A DNA stretch of 64,000 bases from Actinospica sp035552695. Its GTDB lineage: Bacteria > Actinomycetota > Actinomycetes > Streptomycetales > Catenulisporaceae. A program made the translations under genes and the position numbers. Shown here piece after piece: positions 25,078-32,384 of this stretch; position 1 is the stretch's first letter, and each line of letters opens with the position of its first letter. Under the pieces are notes generated by a model that had not been told where the DNA came from, searched no databases, and saw nothing but the letters and a program-made list of their open reading frames with translations. The stretch covers positions 1 through 64,000 of the forward strand of contig NZ_DASZKT010000010.1 of assembly GCF_035552695.1 (NCBI RefSeq). Direction: 5' to 3'.

Positions 25078-25920
25078 GTGCGGGTGTGGTCCCTGGTGAT
25101 TCCGGTCAAGCGACTGTCCGCGGCGAAGACCCGGCTGGCGCCGCTGCCCACCGCGCGCCGGGCGGAACTGGCGCTGGCCTTCGTGCACGACTGCGTGACC
25201 GCCGCGCTGGCCGCGCCGCAGGTCGGGCAGGTGCTGGTGGTGACGGCGGATGAGATGGCGGCCGAAGGGCTCGGGCGGCTCGGCGCGCGGATCGCGGCGG
25301 AACCGGACGCCGCGAACGGCGTGGACCGGCTGAACGCGGCGATCCTCTTCGGGGCCGGGCGGTCCTGGAGCGAGCGGCCGGATCTGCGCGTCGGCGCGCT
25401 CACCGGGGATCTGCCCTCGCTGCGCACCGAGGAGCTGGCCGCGGCTCTCCGGCAGGGCGCGGAGATCGAGGGACGGAGCTTCGTACCCGACGCGGCCGGC
25501 AGCGGCACCACGCTGCTGCTCGCGGCCGCGGACGGCACGCTGGACCCGCGCTTCGGCCCGGATTCGCGCGCCCGGCACGCGCGCAGCGGCGCCGTCGCAC
25601 TGTCCGCCGTCGGCCGCTCGCTGCGGCAGGACGTCGACACCCTCGCCGACCTGGAGGCGGCGTTAAGGTTGGGAGTCGGGGTTCACACCGCGCACGAGAT
25701 CGGACTTGGGCTGATGCAGGGAACCGTCAGAAGCTTCGACCCGGCGACCCGGGGCGGCACCGTGCTGCTCGACGACGGCACGGAGCTGCCGTACGACGCG
25801 GCCGCCTTCGACGCGGGCGGGCTGCGGTTGGCCAGGATCGGCCAGCGGGTCGCGCTGCGCGCGGACACGGACGGGCGCATCACGGCCCTGACGCTCGCCA
25901 CCCTGCCGCTGCCGGACTGA
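25078..25920 (+). CDS. fbiD: CofC/FbiD guanylyltransferase fused to a cold-shock-like domain
   Basis: 280 residues. Residues 1-208 are the CofC/FbiD nucleotidyltransferase that activates phospholactate or phosphoenolpyruvate with GTP for coenzyme F420: WSLVIPVKRLSAAKTRL, ALTGDLPSL, FVPDAAGSGTTLL, and DVDTLADLEAAL. From residue 213 (MQGTVRSFDP, nt 25714) a 68-residue segment follows with TRGGTVLLDDGTELPYDAAAF and RIGQRVAL, which looks like a small OB-fold cold-shock-type domain. There is no stop between them. An internal start at 25714 could also make the second domain alone. It faces hup; a 15-bp hairpin separates them. Confidence 0.85.
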   Translation: MRVWSLVIPVKRLSAAKTRLAPLPTARRAELALAFVHDCVTAALAAPQVGQVLVVTADEMAAEGLGRLGARIAAEPDAANGVDRLNAAILFGAGRSWSERPDLRVGALTGDLPSLRTEELAAALRQGAEIEGRSFVPDAAGSGTTLLLAAADGTLDPRFGPDSRARHARSGAVALSAVGRSLRQDVDTLADLEAALRLGVGVHTAHEIGLGLMQGTVRSFDPATRGGTVLLDDGTELPYDAAAFDAGGLRLARIGQRVALRADTDGRITALTLATLPLPD

Positions 25921-25993
25921 TTCATTCCGATATACGGGCCGCGGGTGACTTCGAATACGGACGACTTTTTCGCAGCACTCGGCATTCAGAATG

Positions 25994-26039
25994 CGAATGT
26001 CCCCCCACCGCCGGCGCCTTGGCAGTGGGGGGACATTCG
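25994..26039. terminator. bidirectional terminator between fbiD and hup
   Basis: A perfect 15-bp stem (25994-26008 with 26025-26039) with six C and six G in its core and a 16-nt loop lies between two convergent genes. Confidence 0.8.
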
Positions 26040-26048
26040 ACAGAAGGC

Positions 26049-26699
26049 TTAGCGCTTGCGCGCGGTGGTCTTCTTCGCGGCCGACTTCTTGGCGGTCGTC
26101 TTCTTCGCCACGGCCTTGGTGGCCGGGGCCTTGGCGACGGCCTTCTTCGCGGCCGGACGGGCCGTGGCCTTCTTCACGACGGTCTTCTTCGCGGCCGCCT
26201 TGGCCGTGGTCTTCTTGGCGACGGCCTTGGTGGCGGTGGCCTTCTTCGCCGTGGTCTTCTTGGCGACGGCCTTGGTGGCCGGACGCGAGGCGGCGACGCG
26301 GGTCGCGGTCCTGGTCGCGGTGCGGGCGGCGGTCCGCTTCGCGGCCGTCTTCTTGGCCGCGGTCTTCTTGGCGACGGTCTTCTTGGCGGCGGTCTTCTTC
26401 GCGGTCGCGCGGCGACGGCCTCCGGTGGTGTTCACCTCGTCCTTGAGGGCCTGGCCGGGCCGGAACTTCGGCACGGTCGCGGCGGGGACGGCCACGGAAT
26501 CGCCGGTGCGCGGGTTGCGCGCGGTGCGGGCGGCGCGGCGGGTGGTCTCGAAGGTGCCGAAGCCGGTCAGCGACACCTTGTCGCCGGAGATGATCGCGCC
26601 GGTGATGCCATCCAGAACGGCGTCGACGGTGTCACCTGCCGAGCGGCGGGAGATGTCCAGCTTCATGGCGACTGCGTCGATCAGCTGTGCCTTGTTCAC
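26049..26699 (-). CDS. hup: HU DNA-binding protein with Lys/Ala-rich tail (HupS type)
   Basis: 216 residues from GTG 26699, with AAGGGG 7 nt upstream. Residues 1-92 are the HU fold: NKAQLIDAVAMKLDISRRSAG, LTGFGTFETTRRAARTARNPRTG. Residues about 100-216 are a histone-H1-like tail of KKTxAKK and ATKAVAKK repeats ending in KKTTARKR. Two-domain HU proteins compact the actinomycete nucleoid, often in spores or stress. The tail DNA is highly repetitive and prone to slippage and assembly errors. Confidence 0.95.
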   Translation of the reverse strand: MNKAQLIDAVAMKLDISRRSAGDTVDAVLDGITGAIISGDKVSLTGFGTFETTRRAARTARNPRTGDSVAVPAATVPKFRPGQALKDEVNTTGGRRRATAKKTAAKKTVAKKTAAKKTAAKRTAARTATRTATRVAASRPATKAVAKKTTAKKATATKAVAKKTTAKAAAKKTVVKKATARPAAKKAVAKAPATKAVAKKTTAKKSAAKKTTARKR

Positions 26700-26765
26700 G
26701 ATGCGCCCCTTGGGGGTAGGTGCGGCGCCGGTTTGCACCACACATGCGGAGGATTTCCTATCCGC

Positions 26766-26794
26766 ACCGTAGGCCCCGCAATCGCCTTAATCAA
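26766..26794 (-). promoter_or_regulatory. hup promoter
   Basis: On the minus strand: -35 TTGATT (26789-26794), 17-nt spacer, -10 TACGGT (26766-26771). Predicted +1 near 26759, giving a leader of about 60 nt. Confidence 0.6.
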
Positions 26795-26813
26795 ACACCA
26801 AAGTCCTTAATCA
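26785..26813. repeat. direct repeat across the hup -35 region
   Basis: CCTTAATCA occurs at 26785-26793 and 26805-26813, exactly 20 bp (two turns) apart. The first overlaps the hup -35 and the second overlaps the stop of the upstream gene. It is a candidate site for a regulator that binds one face of the helix. Confidence 0.45.
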
Positions 26814-27073
26814 CCCTTGTGTCGCAATACGAGAGCGTCAAGGAAGGCCTCGAGACGGCGCATCGCGTCGGTTCGGTCGTGTCTGGAGGCGGCGGTGATG
26901 ACGAGCAGACGGCGGTTGAGTTCGGCGCGCTCCGCGGGCCGCAAATCCAAGTCCCGCAAGGCATCGTGCGCCTCTTTGAGCCGTTGCGCGAGCAGCGCGT
27001 AGCCGGACAGCGCGCGCAGTTCCGCGGCGTCGGGCGGCTCGGAATCCCCGTTCGCCGCCGGTGCCTGAGACAT
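26807..27073 (-). CDS. small helical protein of unknown function
   Basis: 88 residues from ATG 27073 (GTG 27091 is also open). Predicted two long helices: ELRALSGYALLAQRLKEAHDALRDLD and ERAELNRRLLVITAASRHDRTDAMRRLEAFLDAL. Similar small proteins sit between leuD and hup in other actinomycetes. No domain is recognised. Another frame over the same bases (26791-27081) is Cys/Thr/Ser-rich and not protein-like. Confidence 0.6.
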   Translation of the reverse strand: MSQAPAANGDSEPPDAAELRALSGYALLAQRLKEAHDALRDLDLRPAERAELNRRLLVITAASRHDRTDAMRRLEAFLDALVLRHKGD

Positions 27074-27193
27074 ACGTCCATTCTGCGGCACCGGCGGCGT
27101 GTCGCCGAATCGGCCGTCCCGCGACGGGTTCGGCCGCTTCGGCGGTCGTGCGTGTCGGTCTTGCGTTTCGGTCGTGCGTTTCGGTCGTGCGTG

Positions 27194-27781
27194 TTACAGC
27201 GTGGCGGGCTTGAACGACGGGCGGGTGGTCTCGAACTCGTCGATCGACTCGACGTTGCGCAGCGTCAAGCCGATGTCATCCAGGCCCTCCATCAGGCGCC
27301 AGCGGGTGTAGTCGTCGATCTCGAAGGGGGCGACGAGTTCGCCGACGCGCACCTCGCGCGCCTCGAGGTCCACGGTCACCTTGGTGGCCGGATCCGCCTC
27401 CGTGGCGGCCCAGATCTGCTCCACGGTCTCCTGCGGCAGCACCACGGTGAGCAGCCCGCCCTTGAGCGAGTTGCCGCGGAAGATGTCGGCGTAACGGGCC
27501 GAGACGACGGCCTTGAAGCCGTAGTTCTGCAGCGCCCAGACCGCGTGCTCCCGGGAGGAGCCGGTGCCGAAGTCGGGGCCGGCCACCAGCACCGAGGCGC
27601 CCTGCCGCTCCGGCTTGTTCAGGATGAACTCCGGGTCGTTGCGCCACGCGGCGAACAGCCCGTCCTCGAAACCGCTGCGGGTGACCCGCTTGAGGTACAC
27701 GGCCGGGATGATCTGGTCGGTGTCCACGTTCGAACGGCGCAGCGGGACTGCCGTTCCGGTGTGGGTTACGAACTTCTCCAT
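27194..27781 (-). CDS. leuD: 3-isopropylmalate dehydratase small subunit
   Basis: 195 residues from ATG 27781. Forms with LeuC the isomerase of leucine synthesis. MEKFVTHTGTAVPLRRSNVDTDQIIPAVYLK at the start, GPDFGTGSSREHAVWAL (substrate-binding loop), ADIFRGNSLKGGLL. It lies 5 nt after leuC; the open frame that extends into leuC is not coding. Confidence 0.96.
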   Translation of the reverse strand: MEKFVTHTGTAVPLRRSNVDTDQIIPAVYLKRVTRSGFEDGLFAAWRNDPEFILNKPERQGASVLVAGPDFGTGSSREHAVWALQNYGFKAVVSARYADIFRGNSLKGGLLTVVLPQETVEQIWAATEADPATKVTVDLEAREVRVGELVAPFEIDDYTRWRLMEGLDDIGLTLRNVESIDEFETTRPSFKPATL

Positions 27782-27786
27782 GGCTC

Positions 27787-29229
27787 TCAGACCTCCTGCG
27801 GTTCCGGCAGATCGGCGGGCGCGGACAGGTGGCCGGTGACCGCGGTGGCGGCGGCGACCAGCGGGGACACCAGGTGGGTGCGCCCGCCCTTGCCCTGCCT
27901 GCCCTCGAAATTCCGGTTCGACGTGGAGGCGGAGCGCTCGCCCGGGGCCAGCTGGTCCGGGTTCATGCCCAGGCACATCGAACAGCCGGCGAAGCGCCAC
28001 TCGGCGCCGGCGGCCTCGAAGACCTCGTTCAGGCCCTCGGCCTCGGCCTCAAGACGCACCCGCGCGGAGCCCGGCACGACCAGCATCCGCACACCCTCGG
28101 CGACCTTGCGGCCCTTGAGGACCGAGGCGGCGGCGCGCAGGTCCTCGAGCCGTCCGTTGGTGCAGGAGCCCAGGAACACGGTGTCGACGGCGATCTCGCG
28201 CAGCGGTGTGCCGGCCGTGAGACCCATGTACTCCAGGGCCCGCTCGACGTCCTGGCGCGCGTTCGGGTCGGCGAGCTTCGCCGGGTCCGGTACGGAATCG
28301 CCCAGCGGGGCGCCCTGTCCGGGATTGGTGCCCCAGGTGACGAACGGGGTGAGCGCGTCGGCGTCGATGGTGACCTCGGCGTCGAACTTCGCGCCCTCGT
28401 CGGTGTGCAGCGTGGACCAGTAGGCCACCGCCGCGTCCCAGTCCGCGCCCTGCGGCGCGTGGGCTCGATCCTTGAGATAAGCGTACGTGGTGTCGTCCGG
28501 GGCGATCAGGCCCGCGCGCGCCCCGGCCTCGATCGACATGTTGCACACGGTCATCCGGCCCTCCATGGAGAGGTTGCGGATGGCCTCGCCGCGGTACTCC
28601 AGGATGTAGCCCTGGCCGCCGCCGGTGCCGATCTTCGCGATCACGGCCAGGATGACGTCCTTCGCGGTCACACCCGGCCTGAGCGAGCCGGTGACGTTGA
28701 TGGCCATCGTCTTGAACTGCTTGAGCGGCAGCGTCTGGGTGGCGAGCACGTGCTCGACCTCGCTGGTGCCGATGCCGAAGGCGATCGCGCCGAACGCGCC
28801 GTGGGTGGAGGTGTGCGAGTCGCCGCAGACGATGGTCATGCCCGGCTGGGTCAGGCCCAACTGCGGGCCGATCACGTGCACCACGCCCTGGTTGGCGTCG
28901 CCCAGCGAGTGCAGCCGCACGCCGAACTCGGCGCAGTTGCGGCGCAGCGTCTCGATCTGGATGCGGGAGACCGGATCGGCGATCGGCTTGTCGATGTCGA
29001 GGGTGGGGGTGTTGTGGTCCTCGGTGGCGATGGTCAGATCCGGGCGACGCACCGCGCGTCCGGCCAGCCGGAGGCCGTCGAAGGCCTGGGCGCTGGTGAC
29101 CTCGTGGATGAACTGCATGTCGATGTAGAGCAGATCCGGCTCGCCCTCGGCGCGGCGCACGACGTGCGCCTCCCAGATCTTCTCTGCCAGCGTCAGCGGC
29201 TGCACTGGCGCTGCGTGTGCGGCTGTCAT
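27787..29229 (-). CDS. leuC: 3-isopropylmalate dehydratase large subunit
   Basis: 480 residues from ATG 29229, picked because GGAG precedes it by 9 nt. The [4Fe-4S] cysteines are in VFLGSCTNGRLEDL and FAGCSMCLGMNPD. Other motifs: TEDHNTPT, VCGDSHTSTHGAFGA, and the closing GERSASTSNRNFEGRQG. First gene of leuCD, divergent from ndgR, whose product is known to activate leuCD in streptomycetes. Confidence 0.96.
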   Translation of the reverse strand: MTAAHAAPVQPLTLAEKIWEAHVVRRAEGEPDLLYIDMQFIHEVTSAQAFDGLRLAGRAVRRPDLTIATEDHNTPTLDIDKPIADPVSRIQIETLRRNCAEFGVRLHSLGDANQGVVHVIGPQLGLTQPGMTIVCGDSHTSTHGAFGAIAFGIGTSEVEHVLATQTLPLKQFKTMAINVTGSLRPGVTAKDVILAVIAKIGTGGGQGYILEYRGEAIRNLSMEGRMTVCNMSIEAGARAGLIAPDDTTYAYLKDRAHAPQGADWDAAVAYWSTLHTDEGAKFDAEVTIDADALTPFVTWGTNPGQGAPLGDSVPDPAKLADPNARQDVERALEYMGLTAGTPLREIAVDTVFLGSCTNGRLEDLRAAASVLKGRKVAEGVRMLVVPGSARVRLEAEAEGLNEVFEAAGAEWRFAGCSMCLGMNPDQLAPGERSASTSNRNFEGRQGKGGRTHLVSPLVAAATAVTGHLSAPADLPEPQEV

Positions 29230-29342
29230 CGGGCTTCGCTCCATGTCGTGGTGTTTTTCCGCCCCTGGTAGAAGGCGCTTGAGTCGCGGTGCATCGCGGT
29301 CCGGTACCGCCCAGCCTTGCACCGTCTCACCAAACGATGCAC

Positions 29343-29371
29343 TTGTGTCTCAGGCAATGAGATGGCAATAT
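29343..29371 (+). promoter_or_regulatory. ndgR promoter with internal inverted repeat
   Basis: -35 TTGTGT (29343-29348), 17-nt spacer, -10-like CAATAT (29366-29371), then 6 nt to ATG 29378. The inverted repeat TCTCA-GGCAA-TGAGA (29348-29362) fills the spacer. A further TCTCA half-site lies at 29325-29329 toward leuC. A regulator bound here would cover the promoter, consistent with NdgR autoregulation. Confidence 0.5.
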
Positions 29372-29377
29372 CGCCCC

Positions 29378-30097
29378 ATGGACACCGTATCCAGTGGCGT
29401 GGGCGTGCTCGACAAGGCCGCCTCCGTCCTCAGCGCATTGGAAGCAGGTCCGGCGACGCTCGCCGGGCTGGTCGCCGCGACCGGATTAGCGCGCCCGACG
29501 GCGCACCGGCTCGCGGTGGCCCTGGAACACCACCGGCTGGTCTCCCGGGACATACAGGGGAGGTTCGTGCTCGGGCCGCGGCTGTCGGAACTGGCCGTGG
29601 CCGCCGGCGAGGACCGGCTGCTGGCGGCGGCCGGGCCGGTGCTGGCGAATCTGCGGGACGTCTCGGGTGAGTCGGCGCAGCTGTACCGGCGGCAGGGCGA
29701 GATGCGCGTGTGCGTGGCGGCGGCCGAGCGGCTGACCGGCCTGCGCGACACCGTCCCGGTCGGCGTGGCTCTGCCGATGGCGGCCGGCTCCGGCGCGCAG
29801 GTGCTGCTGGCCTGGGAGGAGCCGGACCGGCTGCACCGCGGCCTGCAGGGGGCGCGGTTCACCGCGACGACGCTCGCCGGCGTGCGGCGCCGCGGCTGGG
29901 CGCAGTCCGTGGCCGAGCGGGAGATGGGCGTCGCCTCGGTCTCCGCCCCCGTGCGCGGCCCGAACAACCGCGTGATCGCGGCCGTGTCGATCTCCGGCCC
30001 GGTCGAGCGGCTGACCCGCTACCCCGGAAAGCTGCACGCCGAGGCCGTCCTCGAGGCCGCGGGCCGACTGTCCGAGGCGGTCCAGCGCACCGCGTAG
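29378..30097 (+). CDS. ndgR: IclR-family regulator NdgR
   Basis: 239 residues from ATG 29378 (MDTVSSGVGVLDKAASV). The winged helix is at residues 8-70 (LAGLVAATGLARPTAHRLAVAL). The IclR effector domain has GESAQLYRRQGEMRVCVAAAERL, AGSGAQVLLAWEEP, and SVSAPVRGPNNRVIAAVSISGPVERL. This matches the highly conserved actinomycete NdgR, which controls leucine and amino-acid metabolism and, in some species, antibiotic synthesis. Its stop codon lies in the first unit of a 16-nt tandem repeat. Confidence 0.93.
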   Translation: MDTVSSGVGVLDKAASVLSALEAGPATLAGLVAATGLARPTAHRLAVALEHHRLVSRDIQGRFVLGPRLSELAVAAGEDRLLAAAGPVLANLRDVSGESAQLYRRQGEMRVCVAAAERLTGLRDTVPVGVALPMAAGSGAQVLLAWEEPDRLHRGLQGARFTATTLAGVRRRGWAQSVAEREMGVASVSAPVRGPNNRVIAAVSISGPVERLTRYPGKLHAEAVLEAAGRLSEAVQRTA

Positions 30098-30134
30098 TCG
30101 AGGCACCGCGCAGTCGAAGCACCGCGCAGTCGAA
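30087..30134. repeat. 16-nt tandem repeat over the ndgR stop codon
   Basis: Three units at 30087, 30103 and 30119. Units 2 and 3 are identical (GCACCGCGCAGTCGAA); unit 1 has T for C and G for A, and its CGTAGT carries the TAG stop where the others read CGCAGT. Confidence 0.8.
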
Positions 30135-30275
30135 GCACATTCCGCAACGCACGTTCGCAGCGCACACAGTCGTCAACGTCGACGAATCACTACGCACGCT
30201 GTGAGCCCGGAGCCGATACAGACAACGGTGTCCATCCGGTCGGCTCGGGCTCAGCGCGGAATCTCGGCCGGAACC

Positions 30276-32294
30276 TCAGCGCGGAATCTCCACGCGCCAG
30301 GTCTTCTCGAAGACGACCTCCTCGCCGTTGTAGCACTTGGCGCTGTTCTCGACGATGTACGAGTCGGCCGTACACCTGGTCTCCGAGGCCGTGACCACGC
30401 GCGCGTCCCAGCCGAGCTCGTCGCGGCGCAGCCGGATCGACCAGTCCGACCTGGCCCGCGCGCTGAGCGGATCCCGCTCCTGGATCCAGTAGCGATCGCG
30501 GGCCGCCTCGGTGCATTCGAGGCCGTCTGGGTACGTGCGCGAGCCGCCGTACCCCGGATCGACATCCATCGCCCACACCCCGGTCGCGACATCCCTGGCC
30601 ACGGCTCGCAGAGGTCTGCCGACCGCCGGCTCGTTGACGCGCACCTCGAGCGGCGCCGCGTGCTCCGGTTCGGCGAAGGTGAGCTCGGGCCTGGCCGCGT
30701 CCGGCTGCGGATCGCGGACCGGGAGGCGGATGGAACTGTTCGCCGCGTCCACCTCGAAGCCGGCGCCCTCGGCATGCGGCCAGATCCACGGCCAGTACGC
30801 GGAGGACAGCGCCACCCTGATCCGGTGCCCGGCCGGAAACGCGTGCCCCGCGCTGTTCAGTTCGAACTCGACGTCGGCGCTCTCCCCCGGAGTCCACGGC
30901 GTCTTGCGGTCCCGGCCCGCGCGCGCCTGCAGATTGAGCACGCCGCGACTGACGAGGGTGGACGCACCGTCCGGGGCCACGTCGCAGAGCCGCGCGATGA
31001 CGTTGGCCCGTTCGGCCCGGCACGTCAGCCGCACCCGGATGCTCGCCCGGCCGAGGATCTCCAGCCGGCCGGCGAGCGGCGCGGTGTCGAAGCAGATCGA
31101 GCGGCCGTCCTCGGCGCGCTGGTCCGGCGGCAGGTCGCCGGGATTGCCGATCGGGAAGAAGCGGCCCGCGTCCACCCCGGTGTGCTGCGCCGAACGCACC
31201 GGCAGCAGCCGCGCGTCGGCCACCTCCACGGGATGCGCGAGGGCGATCTCCGTCATCGTGACCTGCGACGAGGGCCAGGAATCGTCACCGACCCAACGCC
31301 CCGGCCGCTCCTGGTACGTCGTCGCCGGGCGCACCGACTCGCAGATCCAGCTGCGCAGCAGCGGCTCGGCGATGACATCAGTGTCCTCATCCGAGAGCCA
31401 GTGGTCCCACCAGCGCAGCGTCTCCTGCAGGAAGCCGATCGCCGGGCCCGGCGGCAACCCGCGGTCCGGGTACTGGTGCGACCAGGGCCCGATCAGTCCG
31501 CGCACCGGGGTGCCGTGCTCGGTGAGCCGCTCGACGAGGCGGAAGACGGTGTCGCGGTACGGGTCGTGCCAGCCGCCGACGGCGAGGACCGCGGCCTTGA
31601 TCGAGCCGTAGTCCTCGCAGACGCTGCCGTGCTTCCAGTACTCGTCGCGCTGCTGGTGCGAGAGCCAGGTGTGGATGAACGGCTCGAGCGATTCGAGCCG
31701 GGTCGTCCACTGCTCGCGCCAACCGGCGCCGGCGTAGCGCGGATCCGGCGGCCGGGCGGTGAAGGCGAGCATCGTCGCGGCCCAGGCGTGCATGTCGATG
31801 CCGAGGACCGCGCCGCCCAGGTAGTGCACATCGTTGTCGTAGCGGTCGTCGGTCGAGCACACGGTGACGATCGCCTTGAGCGGCTCCGGCGCACGCGCCG
31901 CGATCTGCAGCGCGTTGAAGCCGCCCCAGGAGATGCCGAACATCCCGACCCTTCCGCTGCACCAGGGCTGCTCGGCGAGCCATTCGACGACCGCGACGCC
32001 GTCCACGATCTCCTGCTCCGAATACTCGTCCGTCATCACGCCGTCGGAGTTTCCGTTGCCCCGGACATCCACCCGGACGGACGCGTAGCCGTGACCGGCG
32101 TACCACGGGTGTCGTTGTGCGTCTCTCGGCGCGGTCCAGTCGGTGAGCCGATAGGGCAGGTACTCCAGGAGAGCGGGCACCGGTTCCTCGGTGACGGGCC
32201 GCCAGATCCGCGCATAGAGGCGGGTGCCGTCCTCGAGCGGGATGCGCACGTCGTCGTGCAGGACGCCGTAGGGGAACTCCTCGCGGATCCTCAT
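30276..32294 (-). CDS. CocE/NonD-family serine hydrolase (X-Pro dipeptidyl-peptidase S15 type)
   Basis: 672 residues. Alpha/beta-hydrolase domain with VRVDVRGNGNSDGV, nucleophile elbow GISWGGFNA (Ser in GxSxGG), and GPWSHQYPDRGLPPG with a candidate catalytic His. The C-terminal half is the jelly-roll X-Pro-type domain (VRLTCRAERANVIARLCDVAPDG, HAFPAGHRIRVALSSAYWPWIWPH). No signal peptide, so probably cytosolic. The family includes acyl-peptidases, cocaine esterase and glutaryl acylase; substrate unknown. Single gene; an A/T-rich CTATATAG lies about 30 nt upstream of its start. Confidence 0.9.
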   Translation of the reverse strand: MRIREEFPYGVLHDDVRIPLEDGTRLYARIWRPVTEEPVPALLEYLPYRLTDWTAPRDAQRHPWYAGHGYASVRVDVRGNGNSDGVMTDEYSEQEIVDGVAVVEWLAEQPWCSGRVGMFGISWGGFNALQIAARAPEPLKAIVTVCSTDDRYDNDVHYLGGAVLGIDMHAWAATMLAFTARPPDPRYAGAGWREQWTTRLESLEPFIHTWLSHQQRDEYWKHGSVCEDYGSIKAAVLAVGGWHDPYRDTVFRLVERLTEHGTPVRGLIGPWSHQYPDRGLPPGPAIGFLQETLRWWDHWLSDEDTDVIAEPLLRSWICESVRPATTYQERPGRWVGDDSWPSSQVTMTEIALAHPVEVADARLLPVRSAQHTGVDAGRFFPIGNPGDLPPDQRAEDGRSICFDTAPLAGRLEILGRASIRVRLTCRAERANVIARLCDVAPDGASTLVSRGVLNLQARAGRDRKTPWTPGESADVEFELNSAGHAFPAGHRIRVALSSAYWPWIWPHAEGAGFEVDAANSSIRLPVRDPQPDAARPELTFAEPEHAAPLEVRVNEPAVGRPLRAVARDVATGVWAMDVDPGYGGSRTYPDGLECTEAARDRYWIQERDPLSARARSDWSIRLRRDELGWDARVVTASETRCTADSYIVENSAKCYNGEEVVFEKTWRVEIPR

Positions 32295-32384
32295 GTAGAG
32301 AGGCTCCCTGTCTTCCCTATATAGAGGTGGGTAGGATTTCCGGCGAATCGGTCGATACCGGTGCTGCTTGTGACACTACCGGCG

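Noticed and set aside
26049..26440. Dense KKTxAKK-coding repeats that resemble a repeat array
   Set aside because: They are in-frame codons of the HU tail, not CRISPR or a mobile repeat; spacer-like unique units are absent. No CRISPR array was seen in the window.
26791..27081. Alternative frame to the small helical gene
   Set aside because: The Cys/Thr/Ser-rich translation is typical of an out-of-frame reading; the other frame is acidic-helical and conserved in type.
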